This document shows, in pieces, positions 11,495 to 22,556 of a stretch of 64,000 nt of DNA. Location: NCBI GenBank assembly GCA_008729055.1, contig SDUX01000001.1, positions 2,196,623 through 2,260,622 of the forward strand, read 5' to 3'. Below the pieces are notes generated by a model. It was given only the letters and a program-made list of their open reading frames with translations, made no database searches and was not told the DNA's origin. Origin of the DNA: Pyropia haitanensis (Eukaryota > Rhodophyta > Bangiophyceae > Bangiales > Bangiaceae). A program made the position numbers and the translations under genes. Position 1 is the first letter of the stretch; every line of letters begins with the position of its first letter.

Positions 11495-12316
11495 ATGGCC
11501 ACAAGGGGATGCGCTGATGGCTGCGCTCCCCAACCACCCCCGCTCCCTTCCCCCGCCCCCTCGCTGCGCTGGATGGGCGCCTTGCTGCTCCTAGCTGCTG
11601 CCGCGCTGGTGACGGTGATAGCTGCCCCGCACGGGGCCGCTGCCGCCGATGCGGACTATGAACACTGGGGGGCGTCGCACGGCCACGGTGACAGCAACGC
11701 GCGGCCACCGGACGCGGTTCGGCATGACATGGAAGACCTGATGCATGACATGGAGGAGGTGCGCAAGGCCGGCGGGGAAACGGATACCAAAATCGACCTG
11801 GAGGCCAGCATCAACATGCTCGACGCCAAGTTTGCCCACCTTCGCCGCTCCCTGGCGGGCGCCGCCGGGGGCGATGACAGCCACGCGTCGGTTGTGTCTG
11901 CGGTGCGTGCAGACGAGGCGCAGACGCTCGCACACGACCTCAAGGGGATGATGTCGCACAGCGCGAGCGCGATTGGGTCGCTGGAGGAGGGTGTGTCGGC
12001 GATGGAGCGTAGCCTGGGGGAGGTGACCAGCCTGCAGAAACGCTACCACGAGGATATGACCTCGATCAATCACATGGCCGACGCGGCACGCACGGCCCTG
12101 GAGCGGATGCAGCGGTCGTCACTGCGGGACCGGGGCTCGGCCGCCCGCGCGGCCGCGTCGATGAAGCAGTTGGCGGTGACGGGACTGCCGTCGGGCGCTG
12201 TGCACTCCAAGCTGCTCACCATTGTGATGTTGGAGGTCGCGGCGCTCGTCGTGCTGGCGCTGGTGAAGCGCTACCAGGCGGGCAAGCAGGCGGCGTCGGC
12301 AAAGAGAAACTGGTGA
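11495..12316 (+). CDS. unrecognised membrane protein: N-terminal signal/anchor, coiled coil, C-terminal membrane segment
   Basis: I do not recognise the family. The chosen ATG (11495) gives 273 residues; an in-frame ATG at 11336 would add 53 residues that look like 5' UTR (T/C-rich). Residues 27-44 are hydrophobic (WMGALLLLAAAALVTVIAAP) and followed by Ala-rich sequence, so they could be a cleavable ER signal or an anchor. Residues about 70-230 are helical and charged with heptad-like spacing (MEDLMHDMEEVRKAGG, LEEGVSAMERSLGEVTSLQ), suggesting a lumenal or soluble coiled coil. Residues about 240-257 are a second hydrophobic helix, followed by a basic tail ending AKRNW. The topology resembles type I membrane proteins of the secretory pathway. 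The gene is intronless, with CCAAT boxes upstream. Confidence 0.75.
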   Translation: MATRGCADGCAPQPPPLPSPAPSLRWMGALLLLAAAALVTVIAAPHGAAAADADYEHWGASHGHGDSNARPPDAVRHDMEDLMHDMEEVRKAGGETDTKIDLEASINMLDAKFAHLRRSLAGAAGGDDSHASVVSAVRADEAQTLAHDLKGMMSHSASAIGSLEEGVSAMERSLGEVTSLQKRYHEDMTSINHMADAARTALERMQRSSLRDRGSAARAAASMKQLAVTGLPSGAVHSKLLTIVMLEVAALVVLALVKRYQAGKQAASAKRNW

Positions 12317-12727
12317 TGTGGCACTGGTTAGGCCATTCAAGGACGCCAGTAGTGGTGTGCCAGGCTGGTAGGGGTGGGGGGCGTCCGTTGGAGGCGGAGC
12401 GGGACTTTAGCGGCTGGCTGTTCGTGGAAATGTGTGTGGCCCACGTGGCGCGCGCGCGGGAGCTTTGCGGAACAGTGTGTGTCGCGCCTGCTGCCCCTGG
12501 TGTTTGGTGTCGCGCGTATGGCTGGGCAGCGACTGCAGCAGCTCATTGCGACGCCTCTGCTGCCAACCCCCTCGAGATGTGCGTACGGCGGATGTGGAGG
12601 AATACACTTTTTTAAGGCGTACACAAAACCAATCGGAATCAAACGGTCGCGGGAGAGAACGGGCGACAAGCAGTGCATAAAAACGAATCGTACGATACAC
12701 AGGCGCCAACAGCAAACACGGTTGTAC
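12317..12727. other. convergent 3' spacer
   Basis: A 411-base spacer between two genes that end toward each other. It becomes A/T-rich at about 12600-12725, where both 3' UTRs are likely to end. I see no other feature. Confidence 0.5.
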
Positions 12728-14515
12728 CTAAAACTCGAGCAGCAGCGGCGGCATGGACTGGTCCGCGACCAGCGAGTCGATGTGGCTGATCACCGCCGGC
12801 GGTGGCTTGGTGTCCAGGCCAATCATGACCAGCGCCACGGCACCGACGGCGACACGGGCGACCGCCATGTAGCTGACGTTGATATTTTGCTCGCCAAGGT
12901 AGGTGCCGACCTTGCCAATCTGGCCCGGCTGGTCCTGGTGCGCGTAGCATAGCATCGTGCCCTCCAGGCGCAGGTCTGGCTCAAACTCGCCCAGGCGGGT
13001 CAGGATGGGTGAGTTGTTGATGACACGGCCCTCCAGCGTGGGCGCACCCTTGACCTCCACGCTCACCGCCCCGTCGCCCGTCGCGTCAACAATGCGGACG
13101 ACCTCGGTGACCTGCAGACCCCGCTCCCGCGCCACCCCGTCAGCGTTGACCAGGTTGATGGGAACATCCAGCCCCGGCTGCATCAGGCCCTTGATGACTG
13201 CCGACCGGAGCAGGCGCGTGTCCTCCTGGTCGTTGGTCAGCGAGTAGGTCACCTTCACGTCGCCCGACACGTTGCCACCAGACAGTGTGTGGGCGAGTGT
13301 GCCCAGCCGCTCGGCCAGCAGCGCGCGCGGGCGCATCACCGACAGCACCTCGGGGGAGATAACCGGCGCGTTCACCATCGTCGGCACCATCTCCCCGTTG
13401 AGCGCCGCCTTGACCGCCGTTGCAATCTCAATCGCTACGTCCTCCTGCGCCTCCTTGGTCGACGCCCCCAAGTGGGGGGTGGCCACCACCCGGGGGTGGG
13501 CGGCCAGCGCCGCCGACACCGAGTCGGGAAACTTGAAGGGCGGCTCCTGGGAGAAGCAGTCGAGCGCCGCGCCCGCAATGGCGCCACTCTCCAGCGCCGC
13601 CAGCAGGGCGTCCTCCACCACAATCCCGCCGCGGGCGGCGTTGATCAGCCGCATGCCGGGCTTGGCCAACCCCAACAGGCGCGCGTCGAGGAGGTTGCGC
13701 GTCGAGTCCACCAGCGGCATGTGGAGCGTGAGGAAGTCCGCACACGCGACGGTGTCGTCCAGCGACGCGAGCGTCACGCCCGCCGTCGTTGCCGACTCGG
13801 CAGACAGGTACGGGTCGTGCGCCACGACCGTCATGCCGAGGCCCTTGGCGCGGCGTGCCACCTCCCGGCCGATGCGGCCAAAGCCGAGGACACCGAGCGT
13901 CTTGCCGACGAGCGAGGCCCCCACAAAGGCGCCACGGTTCCAGCCGCCAGCCTTCAGCGTCGCGTCCGCGGCGGCCACGTTGCGGGCCAGCGCGCACAGC
14001 AGGGCAATCGAATGCTCCGCCGCCGCCACGCAGTTGCCGGTCGGCGCGTTGACCACCAGGACCCCGCGCTCCGTCGCCGCCGGCAGGCACACATTGTCCA
14101 CCCCAACGCCGGCGCGGCCAACGACCTTGAGGCGGGTGCCCGCCTCGAGGACCTCGCGCGTCACCTGCGTGGCCGACCGCACAATGATGGCGTCATAGTC
14201 GCCAATCACCTCGAGCAGCCGCTCGGGCGTCAGATCATAGTCCTTGACCACCTCGCAGCCTTCCGAGAGCATCGCGATACCCGAGTCGGACAGCTTCTCC
14301 GGCAACAGAATGCGCATGGTATCAGTGCCGCTGACCGCCGCGCTGGTAGCCGCCGACGTTGCGCTTGGCGCGGTCATGACCAGGCCCGCGGCGCGGCCGC
14401 CGTGCGCCGGTCTTGTGGCGACGCCGCAGGGGGCGCGCACCGCGCGGGCGGTGGACGTGAAGGACGAGCGAGTCGCCGGCGACAGCCGCGCGACGGCGGG
14501 CGCGACAAACGCCAT
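12728..14515 (-). CDS. PHGDH: D-3-phosphoglycerate dehydrogenase, plastid-targeted
   Basis: Oxidises 3-phosphoglycerate to 3-phosphohydroxypyruvate with NAD, the first step of the phosphorylated serine pathway. The ATG at 14515 gives 595 residues; the frame stays open upstream but reads as a pyrimidine-rich leader. Residues 1 to about 50 (MAFVAPAVARLSPATRSSF...) are Ser/Ala/Arg-rich and fit a primary plastid transit peptide. Then come MRILLPEKLSDSG, GRAGVGVDNV, the Rossmann loop GFGRIG (211-216), NAARGGIVVEDAL and the catalytic His in TPHLGAS (His348). An intervening allosteric-substrate-binding region and a C-terminal ACT domain (about 520-595) give the long form found in plants and many bacteria, so serine feedback is plausible. 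It is intronless and diverges from NOG2 across an 863-base shared promoter region. Confidence 0.97.
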   Translation of the reverse strand: MAFVAPAVARLSPATRSSFTSTARAVRAPCGVATRPAHGGRAAGLVMTAPSATSAATSAAVSGTDTMRILLPEKLSDSGIAMLSEGCEVVKDYDLTPERLLEVIGDYDAIIVRSATQVTREVLEAGTRLKVVGRAGVGVDNVCLPAATERGVLVVNAPTGNCVAAAEHSIALLCALARNVAAADATLKAGGWNRGAFVGASLVGKTLGVLGFGRIGREVARRAKGLGMTVVAHDPYLSAESATTAGVTLASLDDTVACADFLTLHMPLVDSTRNLLDARLLGLAKPGMRLINAARGGIVVEDALLAALESGAIAGAALDCFSQEPPFKFPDSVSAALAAHPRVVATPHLGASTKEAQEDVAIEIATAVKAALNGEMVPTMVNAPVISPEVLSVMRPRALLAERLGTLAHTLSGGNVSGDVKVTYSLTNDQEDTRLLRSAVIKGLMQPGLDVPINLVNADGVARERGLQVTEVVRIVDATGDGAVSVEVKGAPTLEGRVINNSPILTRLGEFEPDLRLEGTMLCYAHQDQPGQIGKVGTYLGEQNINVSYMAVARVAVGAVALVMIGLDTKPPPAVISHIDSLVADQSMPPLLLEF

Positions 14516-15378
14516 GATGCCGGGAGGGTGGAGACGCTCGGTGTGGGGAGGCAAGCGGGGTAAGAAATAGGGGGAGGGGGGGTGAGGACGACTGTCGGTG
14601 GACAAGGAGAAGGATCCGTCGAGCTCAAGGAGCCAGACGCAGACCCAGATGAGGCGGCGGCCGGGGCGTGATGGACAAGTCGTAGCGACCAGGCGTGAAA
14701 AAAGCGATGATGAAAAAGCTCGAATCCACCGAGCCTGCGTCGGCGGGGGCAGGGATATGAGCACGGCGTCACGGGGGCCCTGCTGGGGTCTCCCCAGACG
14801 ACGGCGGCGGTCTTGACGGTCAGCTCGACAGGTGCCCGTGGCCCGCCGAGGTTGCCGTTACCCGCGGAAACACCGGCCAGACACTCCCAGTCGGCCCATG
14901 CGACGACCGGCGCTGCCCGTCCAGTGTATCTTGAACGGGGCAAGAAACCCGACTCTGATTGGCCCACCGGACGGTTCGCGATCTGCAGTGTCGAAACGAT
15001 TTACAATCAAACTAGCGTTGTTCCTCAGAGCACCTTGTATTCATTTCTGATGCTTGGGAAGTCCAAATTAAGTCCAAACACCAAACTAGCTGCTACTTCG
15101 GGAGACAGCTGCTGACAGCCGCCAGGACCAATCAGATTCGGTGTTAAAGTTCTCAGGGACGACGTCGGCAAAGCTGTCTCGGACACGACCCTGGCCACAC
15201 CGCGACGCAGTGCACGACCACCTACGTCCTTGTCGCTCGGTTCCCCGTCGTCGCTGCCTCTCTCCCGTCTCGTCCCATCTCTGAACGTGCTTGGCGTGTT
15301 TGAACCGTGCTGCTCCCCTTCCCTTATCCCCCATCACCACTTTTTGAGCTCCTCGCCTTTTCCCTCTTCTCCGCCATC
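14516..15378. promoter_or_regulatory. bidirectional promoter region, PHGDH/NOG2, with CCAAT boxes
   Basis: Divergent spacer. It contains ATTGG (CCAAT on the minus strand) at 14958-14962 and CCAAT at 15128-15132, within a relatively A/T-rich core at about 14990-15160. Each gene has its own pyrimidine-rich leader on its sense strand (plus-strand purines at about 14530-14585 for PHGDH, plus-strand pyrimidines at about 15300-15375 for NOG2). Confidence 0.5.
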
Positions 15379-17133
15379 ATGTACAAAGGAAAGGGGAAGG
15401 CGTTGATGTCGGGCAAGGCTTCCGATGGCGCCAAGAAAGGCCATTCCTTCTCCGCTGCCCGCCCCAACCACACTCTCACTGGCGTTCGAGACCGCTCCAC
15501 GGTCAACCGGCTGCATATGTACCGGACCAAGGCGTACAAGCGTGACCGGGCGGGCAAGATCATTGAGGGCGCCGGCGACCTCACCTCCCGTATCCCGCAG
15601 GTGGGCGCCGGCCGCACCGCCCCCAACCGCAAGTGGTTTGGCACGACTCGGGTGGTGGACCAGGCGGACCTGACCCGCTTCCGCGAGTCGGTGTCTGCGG
15701 CCGCGGCCGACCCGTACGCGGTGCTGCTTAAGTCCCGGAAGCTGCCGCTCGCGCTCATCCACGACGCGGATGACCCGGGGCGGGCGTTGGCGGGTGAGAA
15801 GCTGGGGCTCCTTGCGAATGAGCCGTACGACCAGGTGTTTACGCAGGCCCGCTCGCGCAAGCGCCCGCGCTTGGGCGTGACGAGCATGGAGGGGCTCGCC
15901 GCCGACGCGGCGTCGCGGGAGGAGGAGTTTGTTGCCAAGGCCGAGGCCGCCGCCGCCGTGCCGCCCCCTCTGACGTTGCCGTCGTCATCGGCGGGCGACG
16001 GGGCGGCTGCGGAGGGGAGCGCGGAAGGGGCGGCGGACGCGGCCGCTGCGGATGGTGACGCGGACGGAGGGGTCGCTGGTATGGCCAGGTCTGCCGACAA
16101 CGAGGAGGACGACGACACGGTCACCCCTGGGGGTCCGCAAGCTGCTGCTGTGCCTGCCAGCGCTGCCGGCACGGGCGCTGCGGTCCCACGGCCGGTGCCG
16201 GTCGCTGGCTCCGCGGCAGACCCCTGGGCAGAGTTTAAGGACGCGAACCGGGGACGGGTCTTTGACAAGGGCCAGTCCCGCCGCATCTGGGGTGAGCTCC
16301 ACAAGGTCGTTGACTCGTCTGACGTGGTCATCCAGGTGCTCGACTCGCGGGATCCGCAGGGCACCCGCTGCCGCTACGTGGAGCGGCTGCTGGCCAAGCG
16401 GGGCGCCCACAAGCAGCTGGTGCTGCTGCTCAACAAGTGCGACCTGGTGCCGACGTGGGTGACCTCCCGCTGGCTCCGCATCCTCTCCCGCGAGCACCCG
16501 ACGCTGGCCTTCCACGCGAGCGTCAACCACTCGTTTGGCAAGGGCGCCCTCATCAACGTGCTGCGGCAGCTCAAGAAGCTGCACGCGGACAAGAAGAGCA
16601 TCTCAGTAGGGATCGTGGGGTACCCCAACGTCGGCAAGTCGTCGGTCATCAACACGCTGCGCGGGAAGAAGGTGGTCAACGTGGCGCCCGTGCCCGGCGA
16701 GACCAAGGTATGGCAGTACGTGACGCTCTACCGCCAGATCTTCCTCGTCGACTGCCCGGGGGTGGTACACCAGGGGGAGTGCGACTCGCAGGCGGACGCG
16801 GTGCTCAAGGGCGTCGTCCGCGTCGAGTCGCTCGGCGACACGGCGGTGGACTACATCCCGCCGCTGCTGTCTCGGGTGTCGGTCGAGGCCATCCGGCGGG
16901 CGTATGGGGTGCAGCAGTGGACCGACGGGGACGACTTTTGTGAGAAGCTGGCCCGCCGCAGCGGGAAGCTGCTCAAAAAGGGGGAGCCCGACGTGACCAA
17001 CGTGGCGCGGGCGATGCTCAGCGACTTCCAGCGGGGAAAGCTGCCCTGGTTCGTGCCGCCCCCCGACGAGACGGTGGAGGAGCGGCAAAAGGGGAAGCGG
17101 GGAAAGGAGGCCGAGGCGGCCAAGGCTACGTAG
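15379..17133 (+). CDS. NOG2: nucleolar GTP-binding protein 2 (NOG2/GNL2-type circularly permuted GTPase)
   Basis: GTPase of late pre-60S ribosome maturation in the nucleolus and nucleoplasm. The protein is 584 residues from the ATG at 15379, which follows a pyrimidine-rich leader; the first residues [15 protein letters not shown] are basic as in the family. The NGP1 N-terminal domain is visible ([22 protein letters not shown] and [13 protein letters not shown]). The G motifs come in the permuted order G4-G1-G3: NKCD at about residue 352, GYPNVGKSS at about 414, DCPGV at about 458. An acidic, Ala-rich insert of about 130 residues (roughly 190-290) separates the N-terminal and GTPase domains and is longer than in yeast or human. 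The tail is Lys/Glu-rich. No intron and no missing motif; confident. Confidence 0.96.
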   Translation: MYKGKGKALMSGKASDGAKKGHSFSAARPNHTLTGVRDRSTVNRLHMYRTKAYKRDRAGKIIEGAGDLTSRIPQVGAGRTAPNRKWFGTTRVVDQADLTRFRESVSAAAADPYAVLLKSRKLPLALIHDADDPGRALAGEKLGLLANEPYDQVFTQARSRKRPRLGVTSMEGLAADAASREEEFVAKAEAAAAVPPPLTLPSSSAGDGAAAEGSAEGAADAAAADGDADGGVAGMARSADNEEDDDTVTPGGPQAAAVPASAAGTGAAVPRPVPVAGSAADPWAEFKDANRGRVFDKGQSRRIWGELHKVVDSSDVVIQVLDSRDPQGTRCRYVERLLAKRGAHKQLVLLLNKCDLVPTWVTSRWLRILSREHPTLAFHASVNHSFGKGALINVLRQLKKLHADKKSISVGIVGYPNVGKSSVINTLRGKKVVNVAPVPGETKVWQYVTLYRQIFLVDCPGVVHQGECDSQADAVLKGVVRVESLGDTAVDYIPPLLSRVSVEAIRRAYGVQQWTDGDDFCEKLARRSGKLLKKGEPDVTNVARAMLSDFQRGKLPWFVPPPDETVEERQKGKRGKEAEAAKAT

Positions 17134-17745
17134 GCGGCCGCGTTGGTCTGCTCCGTCGCTGCCCCCCACCGAAAAAACAACGTATTGTCACTGGTGTACT
17201 GTACGTCCCCGCCCAGGCCCCACCGACTTGTTGCCAACGCTGGCCACGGCATGTCTCACTCTCCGCCCTCCGACACGGTGCGTGTGCGCAACGTGCCGGC
17301 CGCTTCCCCATTGCCGCTGGCGAGACGTCTGCACGTCGCGCCCCAGACACCTCTGCGGATCGGCCCCAGCCGCCGCGGTTGGGTGCTCTCGCGCCGCCGA
17401 CGGGTCCGCTACACGCCGCTCTGCCGGCGGGGAACCACGGTCGCCACTGTCTCCGCCCTCGCCGCCGCGGCTACCATTGCCCCCCCCCCTGGTCGTGTGG
17501 ATGGTGAGCCCCCCAACCGCGAGCAGTCACACCGACCCGTGGCCACCAACGACAACTGCATGGGGTGTGGAGTGGCTTGGGCGCTCCCCACCGTCGTGAC
17601 GCAACGCTTGCTTTTGTCATAAGAAAAACAGTCTCTTGACACTGCTGCGTGTCACCCCCCCCACATAGAATGAGTCGAATCCCCCTGTTACATAGCACTA
17701 TACAATTCTTCCCCCCCCCCGACGTTCCCCCGTGCCCCCCAGCGC
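17134..17745. other. convergent 3' spacer
   Basis: Spacer between NOG2 (+) and the FAD oxidoreductase (-). It has short A-rich stretches at about 17170-17190 and 17620-17705 that could mark mRNA ends. Nothing else is supported. Confidence 0.5.
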
Positions 17746-18374
17746 TCACGCCCCCCGCTCTGGCCGGTGCCGCCACTCTGGCCGCGCCGCAACAGCAAGC
17801 ACCGCGGCGCGCCACGGCGGCTCCGCCTCCATCCGGTGCAGCACCGCCAGCGCCGCCGCGTACGCCGCCGCGTCGGCGTCGCGGCCGAGCAGCTCCGCCG
17901 CCGCCTCCGCCGCGGTCCGCCGGTACGGCAGCCGGCCGGCGAGCGCGGCGGCCTCATCCCCAACGGGCTTGGCCGTCGCTGCCGCCGCCGCCGCCCCGGC
18001 GGGCGCGCCACCGCCGCCGCCGCCACCGCCGCCGCTGGTGGGGGTGCCCCGGCGCACTCCCCCCCCCACCAGCGGCGGCCCGTTTTTTGGGGCGCCCGCC
18101 GCGGGGGTGCCACCCCCCCCGCCGCCGCCGCCGCCGCCACCGTCGGTGGCGTCCCCGGCTGCCGGCGGCGGCGGTGGTGGCAGCGCAAACCGGCGCATCC
18201 ACTGGCGGTCGATCGCGTCCTTGAGCCGCCACACCCAGCGCCCCTCAAACGCGAGCCCCCACTTGGTCCCGATCGCCCGCCCGTCGCCCGTCATGAGCAG
18301 CGCCAGGTAGTGGCGCTGGGGGGTGAAGCGCGCCAGCGGCGGCAGCGCCGCCGCCCGCCACCGCGCGGCCGCAT

Positions 18375-18417
<43 letters not shown>

Positions 18418-19689
18418 TGCGGCCGCGTCCTCTGTCGACGCGTTTCTCCTGACGCCGTCGCCGCCGATAGGGGGCGTCTGCGGGGATGGTGGCGGCGGCA
18501 GCGCGCCCGCCGCGTCCGCCGCGGCGAGCGCCACGATATTCGCGGCGAGGACCGGCCCCTGGCGGACGGCAAACACGCCCGCCTTTGGCACCCCGCCACG
18601 CCCACGGCGGCCGCCGCCCAGGTCCACCCCCGCACAGTCACCCGCGGCGAGGACGCGGCCGCCCGCGGCGGCGGTGGCCACCTGCAGCGTCGGGCCGACG
18701 GCGACAAAGCCGCGGTCATCGAGGGGGAGGTCCGTGGCGGTGGCCAGCCACGGGTGTGCCGCCGCGCCCGTGGCGGTGATGAGCAGGTCAAAGGGGAGCG
18801 GCGGGTGGCCGCCGGTCGGCGCGGTGGCCGCGGCGGCCACGCCGTCGACGTCGTCCGCGTCGTGGTCGGCCGGCTCGACGGTCAGCTCCCGCCGCGCCTC
18901 GTCCACCGCCACCGCCGTGTAGCCGGTGAGGACGGTGATGCCACGCGCGGCGAGCGCCGCCCCCACCGCCGCCGTCGCCGCCGCGCCGTGCGCGTCGGGC
19001 GGCAGCGCGCCCGCCCGCGACGGCGTGACGAGCGTCACCGCCGGGTGGGTCCACCCACACGGGCCGCCCGCGGCGGCGGCCGTCATCCGGGCGGCGAGGC
19101 CAAACGCGAGCTCCACCCCCGCCGCCCCGCCGCCGGCAACGACCACCCGGGGGGGGTCCGCGCGCCGCACCGCGGCGGCGGCGGCGGCGGCCACGCCCGC
19201 GGCGAGCGACCCGATGGGGCGCGTCGGCAGCACCACCGGTGACGGGACGGACGTGCCCGGCAGCTGGTGGGCGGTGGAGCCCACATCCAGCGACAGGATG
19301 CCGTAGCGGAGCGTCTGGGGCGGCGCGGCGGTCGGCTCCCCGTCCCCCCACTCCCCGCCGTCGCCGCCACCCAGCGTCACCGTCCGCGCCGCCGAGTCAA
19401 TCGCGGTCACCCGGCCACACAGCCACGCCCAGCCCGTCGCCGCGGCGAGGGCGGGCAGGTCCACCGCCGCGTCGGCGGGCGGGTACAGCCCCGCCACCGC
19501 CGCGGGCACCATCCCCGAGTAGACCCCGGCGGGGGTATCGGAGATGAGCACCTTGGCCGCCGCCGCCGCGGCGCCCGTCCAGTCGCGGCTGTCGAGGAGC
19601 ACCTGCACGTGCGCGTGGCCGCCGCCGACGAGGACAATGGCGCCGCCGGGGGGGGGAGAGGGGGGGGGGGGGGGGTCGCCCCTGGCCAT
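17746..19689 (-). CDS. FAD-dependent pyridine nucleotide-disulfide oxidoreductase, SelD-N-terminal-domain type
   Basis: A 647-residue flavoprotein from the ATG at 19689. It starts with a short Pro-rich leader and then IVLVGGGHAHVQVL (FAD-binding loop, about residues 17-30), typical of the oxidoreductase domain fused ahead of selenide-water dikinase in many bacteria and algae. Next come GVYSGMVPAAVAGLYPPADA, the NAD(P) loop VVVAGGGAAGVELAF, and the second FAD motif VLAAGDCAGVDL. The closing block reads FTPQRHYLALLMTGDG and WRLKDAIDRQWMRRF, which is diagnostic of that subfamily (as opposed to ordinary NDH-2). No SelD catalytic domain follows; instead there is a Gly/Ala/Pro-rich tail of about 150 residues with a helical end. 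The substrate is unknown, and type II NADH dehydrogenase-like activity is possible. There is no clear targeting peptide. Many C/G runs are present, yet the frame stays intact. Confidence 0.85.
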
Positions 19690-21498
19690 GGCGGGCACAA
19701 GGAGGGGGGGAAGGGCAGAGAGGAGGTGGGAGGGGAAGGAGGGGGGGGAGATGGCAGGAAGGGGGGGGTGGGAGGGGGGGGGGGGGAGGGGTGAGCTCAA
19801 GAGGTTGGCGAGGAGGAGGGGGGGCGGGAGGGGCGACGGCAACCGCGTTGAGGGAAGAGCGCGGGCGAGGGAGGGGATACCAAGTGGAAGGTGCCCGTGC
19901 GGTGACGGTCTGCGCGACTGCCCGCCGCGTCGACAGCGGCCGGCCTGGTGACGCGGCCCAGCAAGAGCGCGGCGGCGCCGGCGCGGGTGCCGCCGCACCC
20001 CACCCTGCCGCTGGCCGCGATGGCAGTGGCGGTGAAGGTGAGGGGGGGGGGGGGCGTGGACGGGGCCCCCTCCACCGGGGCAATCGCGCGCCGCGGCGGT
20101 CCGCGGGGGGGGCGGCGGTTTGCAGCCCATGGTGGGGCGCCGCGATGCGGCTCGGCTGACCATCCGCCGCCCGGTGGGCGCTGGAAGGGCGCCGCGCCAC
20201 CCCTGTCTCGTGGGGGCCACTTTGTACCCCGTGGTGGCTCGTCTGTGGTTGTGACGGGCGCCTTCCGGAACGGGACGGTCTGGGGTACAGCACGCCAGAG
20301 TGGAGGGTCCCCTCCTGGACGCTCTGTCCAGGTAGGTAGAAAAGCCAGAGAGAAACTCCACCGATTGCCGAGGTGGACCATGTGGGGCGGCGGGAGAAGC
20401 CGCGGCAGGACGGGCGCGTGCGCGGTGGAGGCGCAGCAGGGACCTCGCCACCGGCCAGACCAGAGAAGAGAAACCGAATCGGTCGGCTGAGCATGCCCAG
20501 CCGTCGCGGTCGTGGCCGTCGCCTACGACGAGCGTCGCGTCGCCAGATGCGTGCCGCCACGCACGGGCGCCGTCGCCGCCGCCAGCCGGAACGCACCGTC
20601 ATCTCACTGTCGCAGGTGTCGTCGGCGCCGTCGCTGGAAGCGCCGTCATTGTGTCAGCTGCGAAAAGCTCCCTCGGTCGAGTGGACACGGCCAGCGGGAA
20701 GGACGGTGGCCTCGCCCGCCGCATTTCCTCCAAACAGGGTGCGCCGTTTTGGCTCGTGCAGTCACCGTCGCCATCGTAGCCAGTAACGCGCATCGCTGGA
20801 AACGGCACCTGTGGGTCTCTCCGAGAAAAGGCCGGGTTCTGAGGAAGGAGAAGGGAACGACGTGCGCTGGAGAGAGGACCCGCGGCAGATCACCGTAGGT
20901 TGGATGAAGCGCGCGTGCATGAGCAACCGGTTTCCGACACCTCCATCGCTCGCGTCGTCCCTAGCTCGCCCCCGCGCCACCGGTCACGCCCAGTCCGGCA
21001 CAGGCAACCCCCTCTAGCAAACTACGATCCCCATGCTGAGGCCGATACGTCCTCTCCATATTCGCGTAAGAACAGAGCGCGGGGAGGGCTCGGAGACGTG
21101 CAACAGCCGGGTTTCCGCGGCGTCTCCTGGTGCGACAGGAGCGCGGGGTCCTCTCAAAAAGCACCCGTCCCCATGAAAGTACGTGACTTTCAAGGTTTGC
21201 TGTCAGTTCTATTGAGATACATTTGTGTGACACGTGTTCGGAGGTCCTGCTACCGTGTACGCGCTGACGGGGAAATGGGTGTGTGCGTCGCCTTCCTGCG
21301 TGCCGCCCACTCCGCGGCCGCCGCTCCGACTCGGCCGGTGGTATGCCGCCCTCCCGCCCCTGCATTTTACCAGTTCACGCGACTGCTGTTGCGCACCTGC
21401 GTAACCTCCGCGTTGCGTTCTGTAGCGTCCTCGTGTGACTCGGTAAGAACTCGAGCCATCTTCGTCCTTTCCCCCCCTCCCTCCCACCGTGGGCGGTC
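19690..21498. other. divergent intergenic region
   Basis: About 1.8 kb between the FAD oxidoreductase (-) and USE1 (+). The plus strand is purine-rich at 19690-19810, the minus-strand leader of the oxidoreductase. The centre becomes more A/T-balanced at about 20880-21250, and a pyrimidine-rich leader at about 21460-21490 precedes USE1. I see no gene in between and no CCAAT box close to either start. Confidence 0.5.
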
Positions 21499-22556
21499 AT
21501 GGTGGACTACGACGAGGTGCTGTGGACGGAGCTAGAGTTCCTCCGCCTCCACGCGTCCATCCTCCGAACCCTCTCCTCCACCGACCATGCCGCCGGTGGG
21601 GGGCGCGCCGAGGCCAAGCGGAAGGGCGCCCCCCCCCCGCTGCCGCACGCCGCGGACGCGGTCGACCTTGGCGCCCGCGTCGACGCGCTGCAGCGCAAGG
21701 CGCTGCGGATGCTCCACCGGGCGCAGCTAGAGGCCCGTAGTGGCGGCGGTGGCGGCGGCGGCGGCGGTGGGCCCTCCCCGTGGCCGGGCGTCGAGCCCGA
21801 CACGCCCGACGCGGAGGCGCTCGCCGACCGCTACGTGGCGGCGGTGGAGGACATCAAGACCCGCATGGCGGAGCGGGAGGAGCGCCGCGCGGCGGGTCTT
21901 CTGGGCGGTGGGGGGAGAGGGGACGCTGGCAGTGACGCTGCGGACACGGGGGATGAGGCCGACCCAGGGGGGGGGCGGCCGCGGTCTGCGGGGGGGGGGG
22001 GAGCTCGGCCGACGAGGCGGACGACGCGGCCGGCGGCGGCCAAGGGAGGTTGGTGGCGGCAGGGCGGTCAGGGGAGCGTGGGGCGCCGCCTCTGGGCACC
22101 GCCGTCGTCGACGGCGGCGGCGACGCGGACGCTGCGGCCCGGTCGGCGTTGCTCGGCGACGGCCTCCGCCGCCGCGGCGGGCGGTCTGCCGCCGACGGTG
22201 GCGCCGGGCCGGCCGGCGGCGCGGCGGGCGGCGACGACGAAAACGCCGACGCGGCGCTCGTCGACGCGCAGCGCCCCGTGCAGGAGGCGCTCACCGGCGA
22301 GATGCTCGCGCTGGTCGGCCGCCTCAAGCGCAACGTGCAGGGCATGGCGGATGACCTCGTCACCGACGCGGCCGTCCTTGATGCCACCGACGCGGCGGTG
22401 GACGCCAACCTGTCGGGCGTCGCGCGGCAGCGGGGGACGCTCGCCGCGTACTCCAAGCGCGCGTCGCTGTCGTGGTGGACGGGGCTCCTCGGGCTGGCCG
22501 CCGCGCTCGGCGTCTTCCTCTTTGTCTACCTGTTTGTCATCAAGCTGCCGTGGTGA
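21499..22556 (+). CDS. USE1: USE1-like SNARE, tail-anchored (one frame break)
   Basis: Q-SNARE of Golgi-to-ER retrograde transport. The ATG at 21499 opens MVDYDEVLWTELEFLRLHAS, and the first frame runs through a Gly-rich loop. At G runs 21967-21975 or 21990-22000 the reading steps back one base, then continues with an acidic SSADEADDAAGG stretch and the conserved C-terminal half: LTGEMLALVGRLKRNVQGM starts the SNARE helix, which ends near SKRASLSW. A hydrophobic tail anchor (LLGLAAALGVFLFVYLFVI) and LPW complete the protein, with the stop at 22554-22556. The single SNARE helix with a C-terminal anchor, the LKRN spacing and the short lumenal end fit USE1 better than other SNAREs. The total is about 352 residues, longer than human USE1, mostly through low-complexity insertion. 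Confidence 0.82.
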
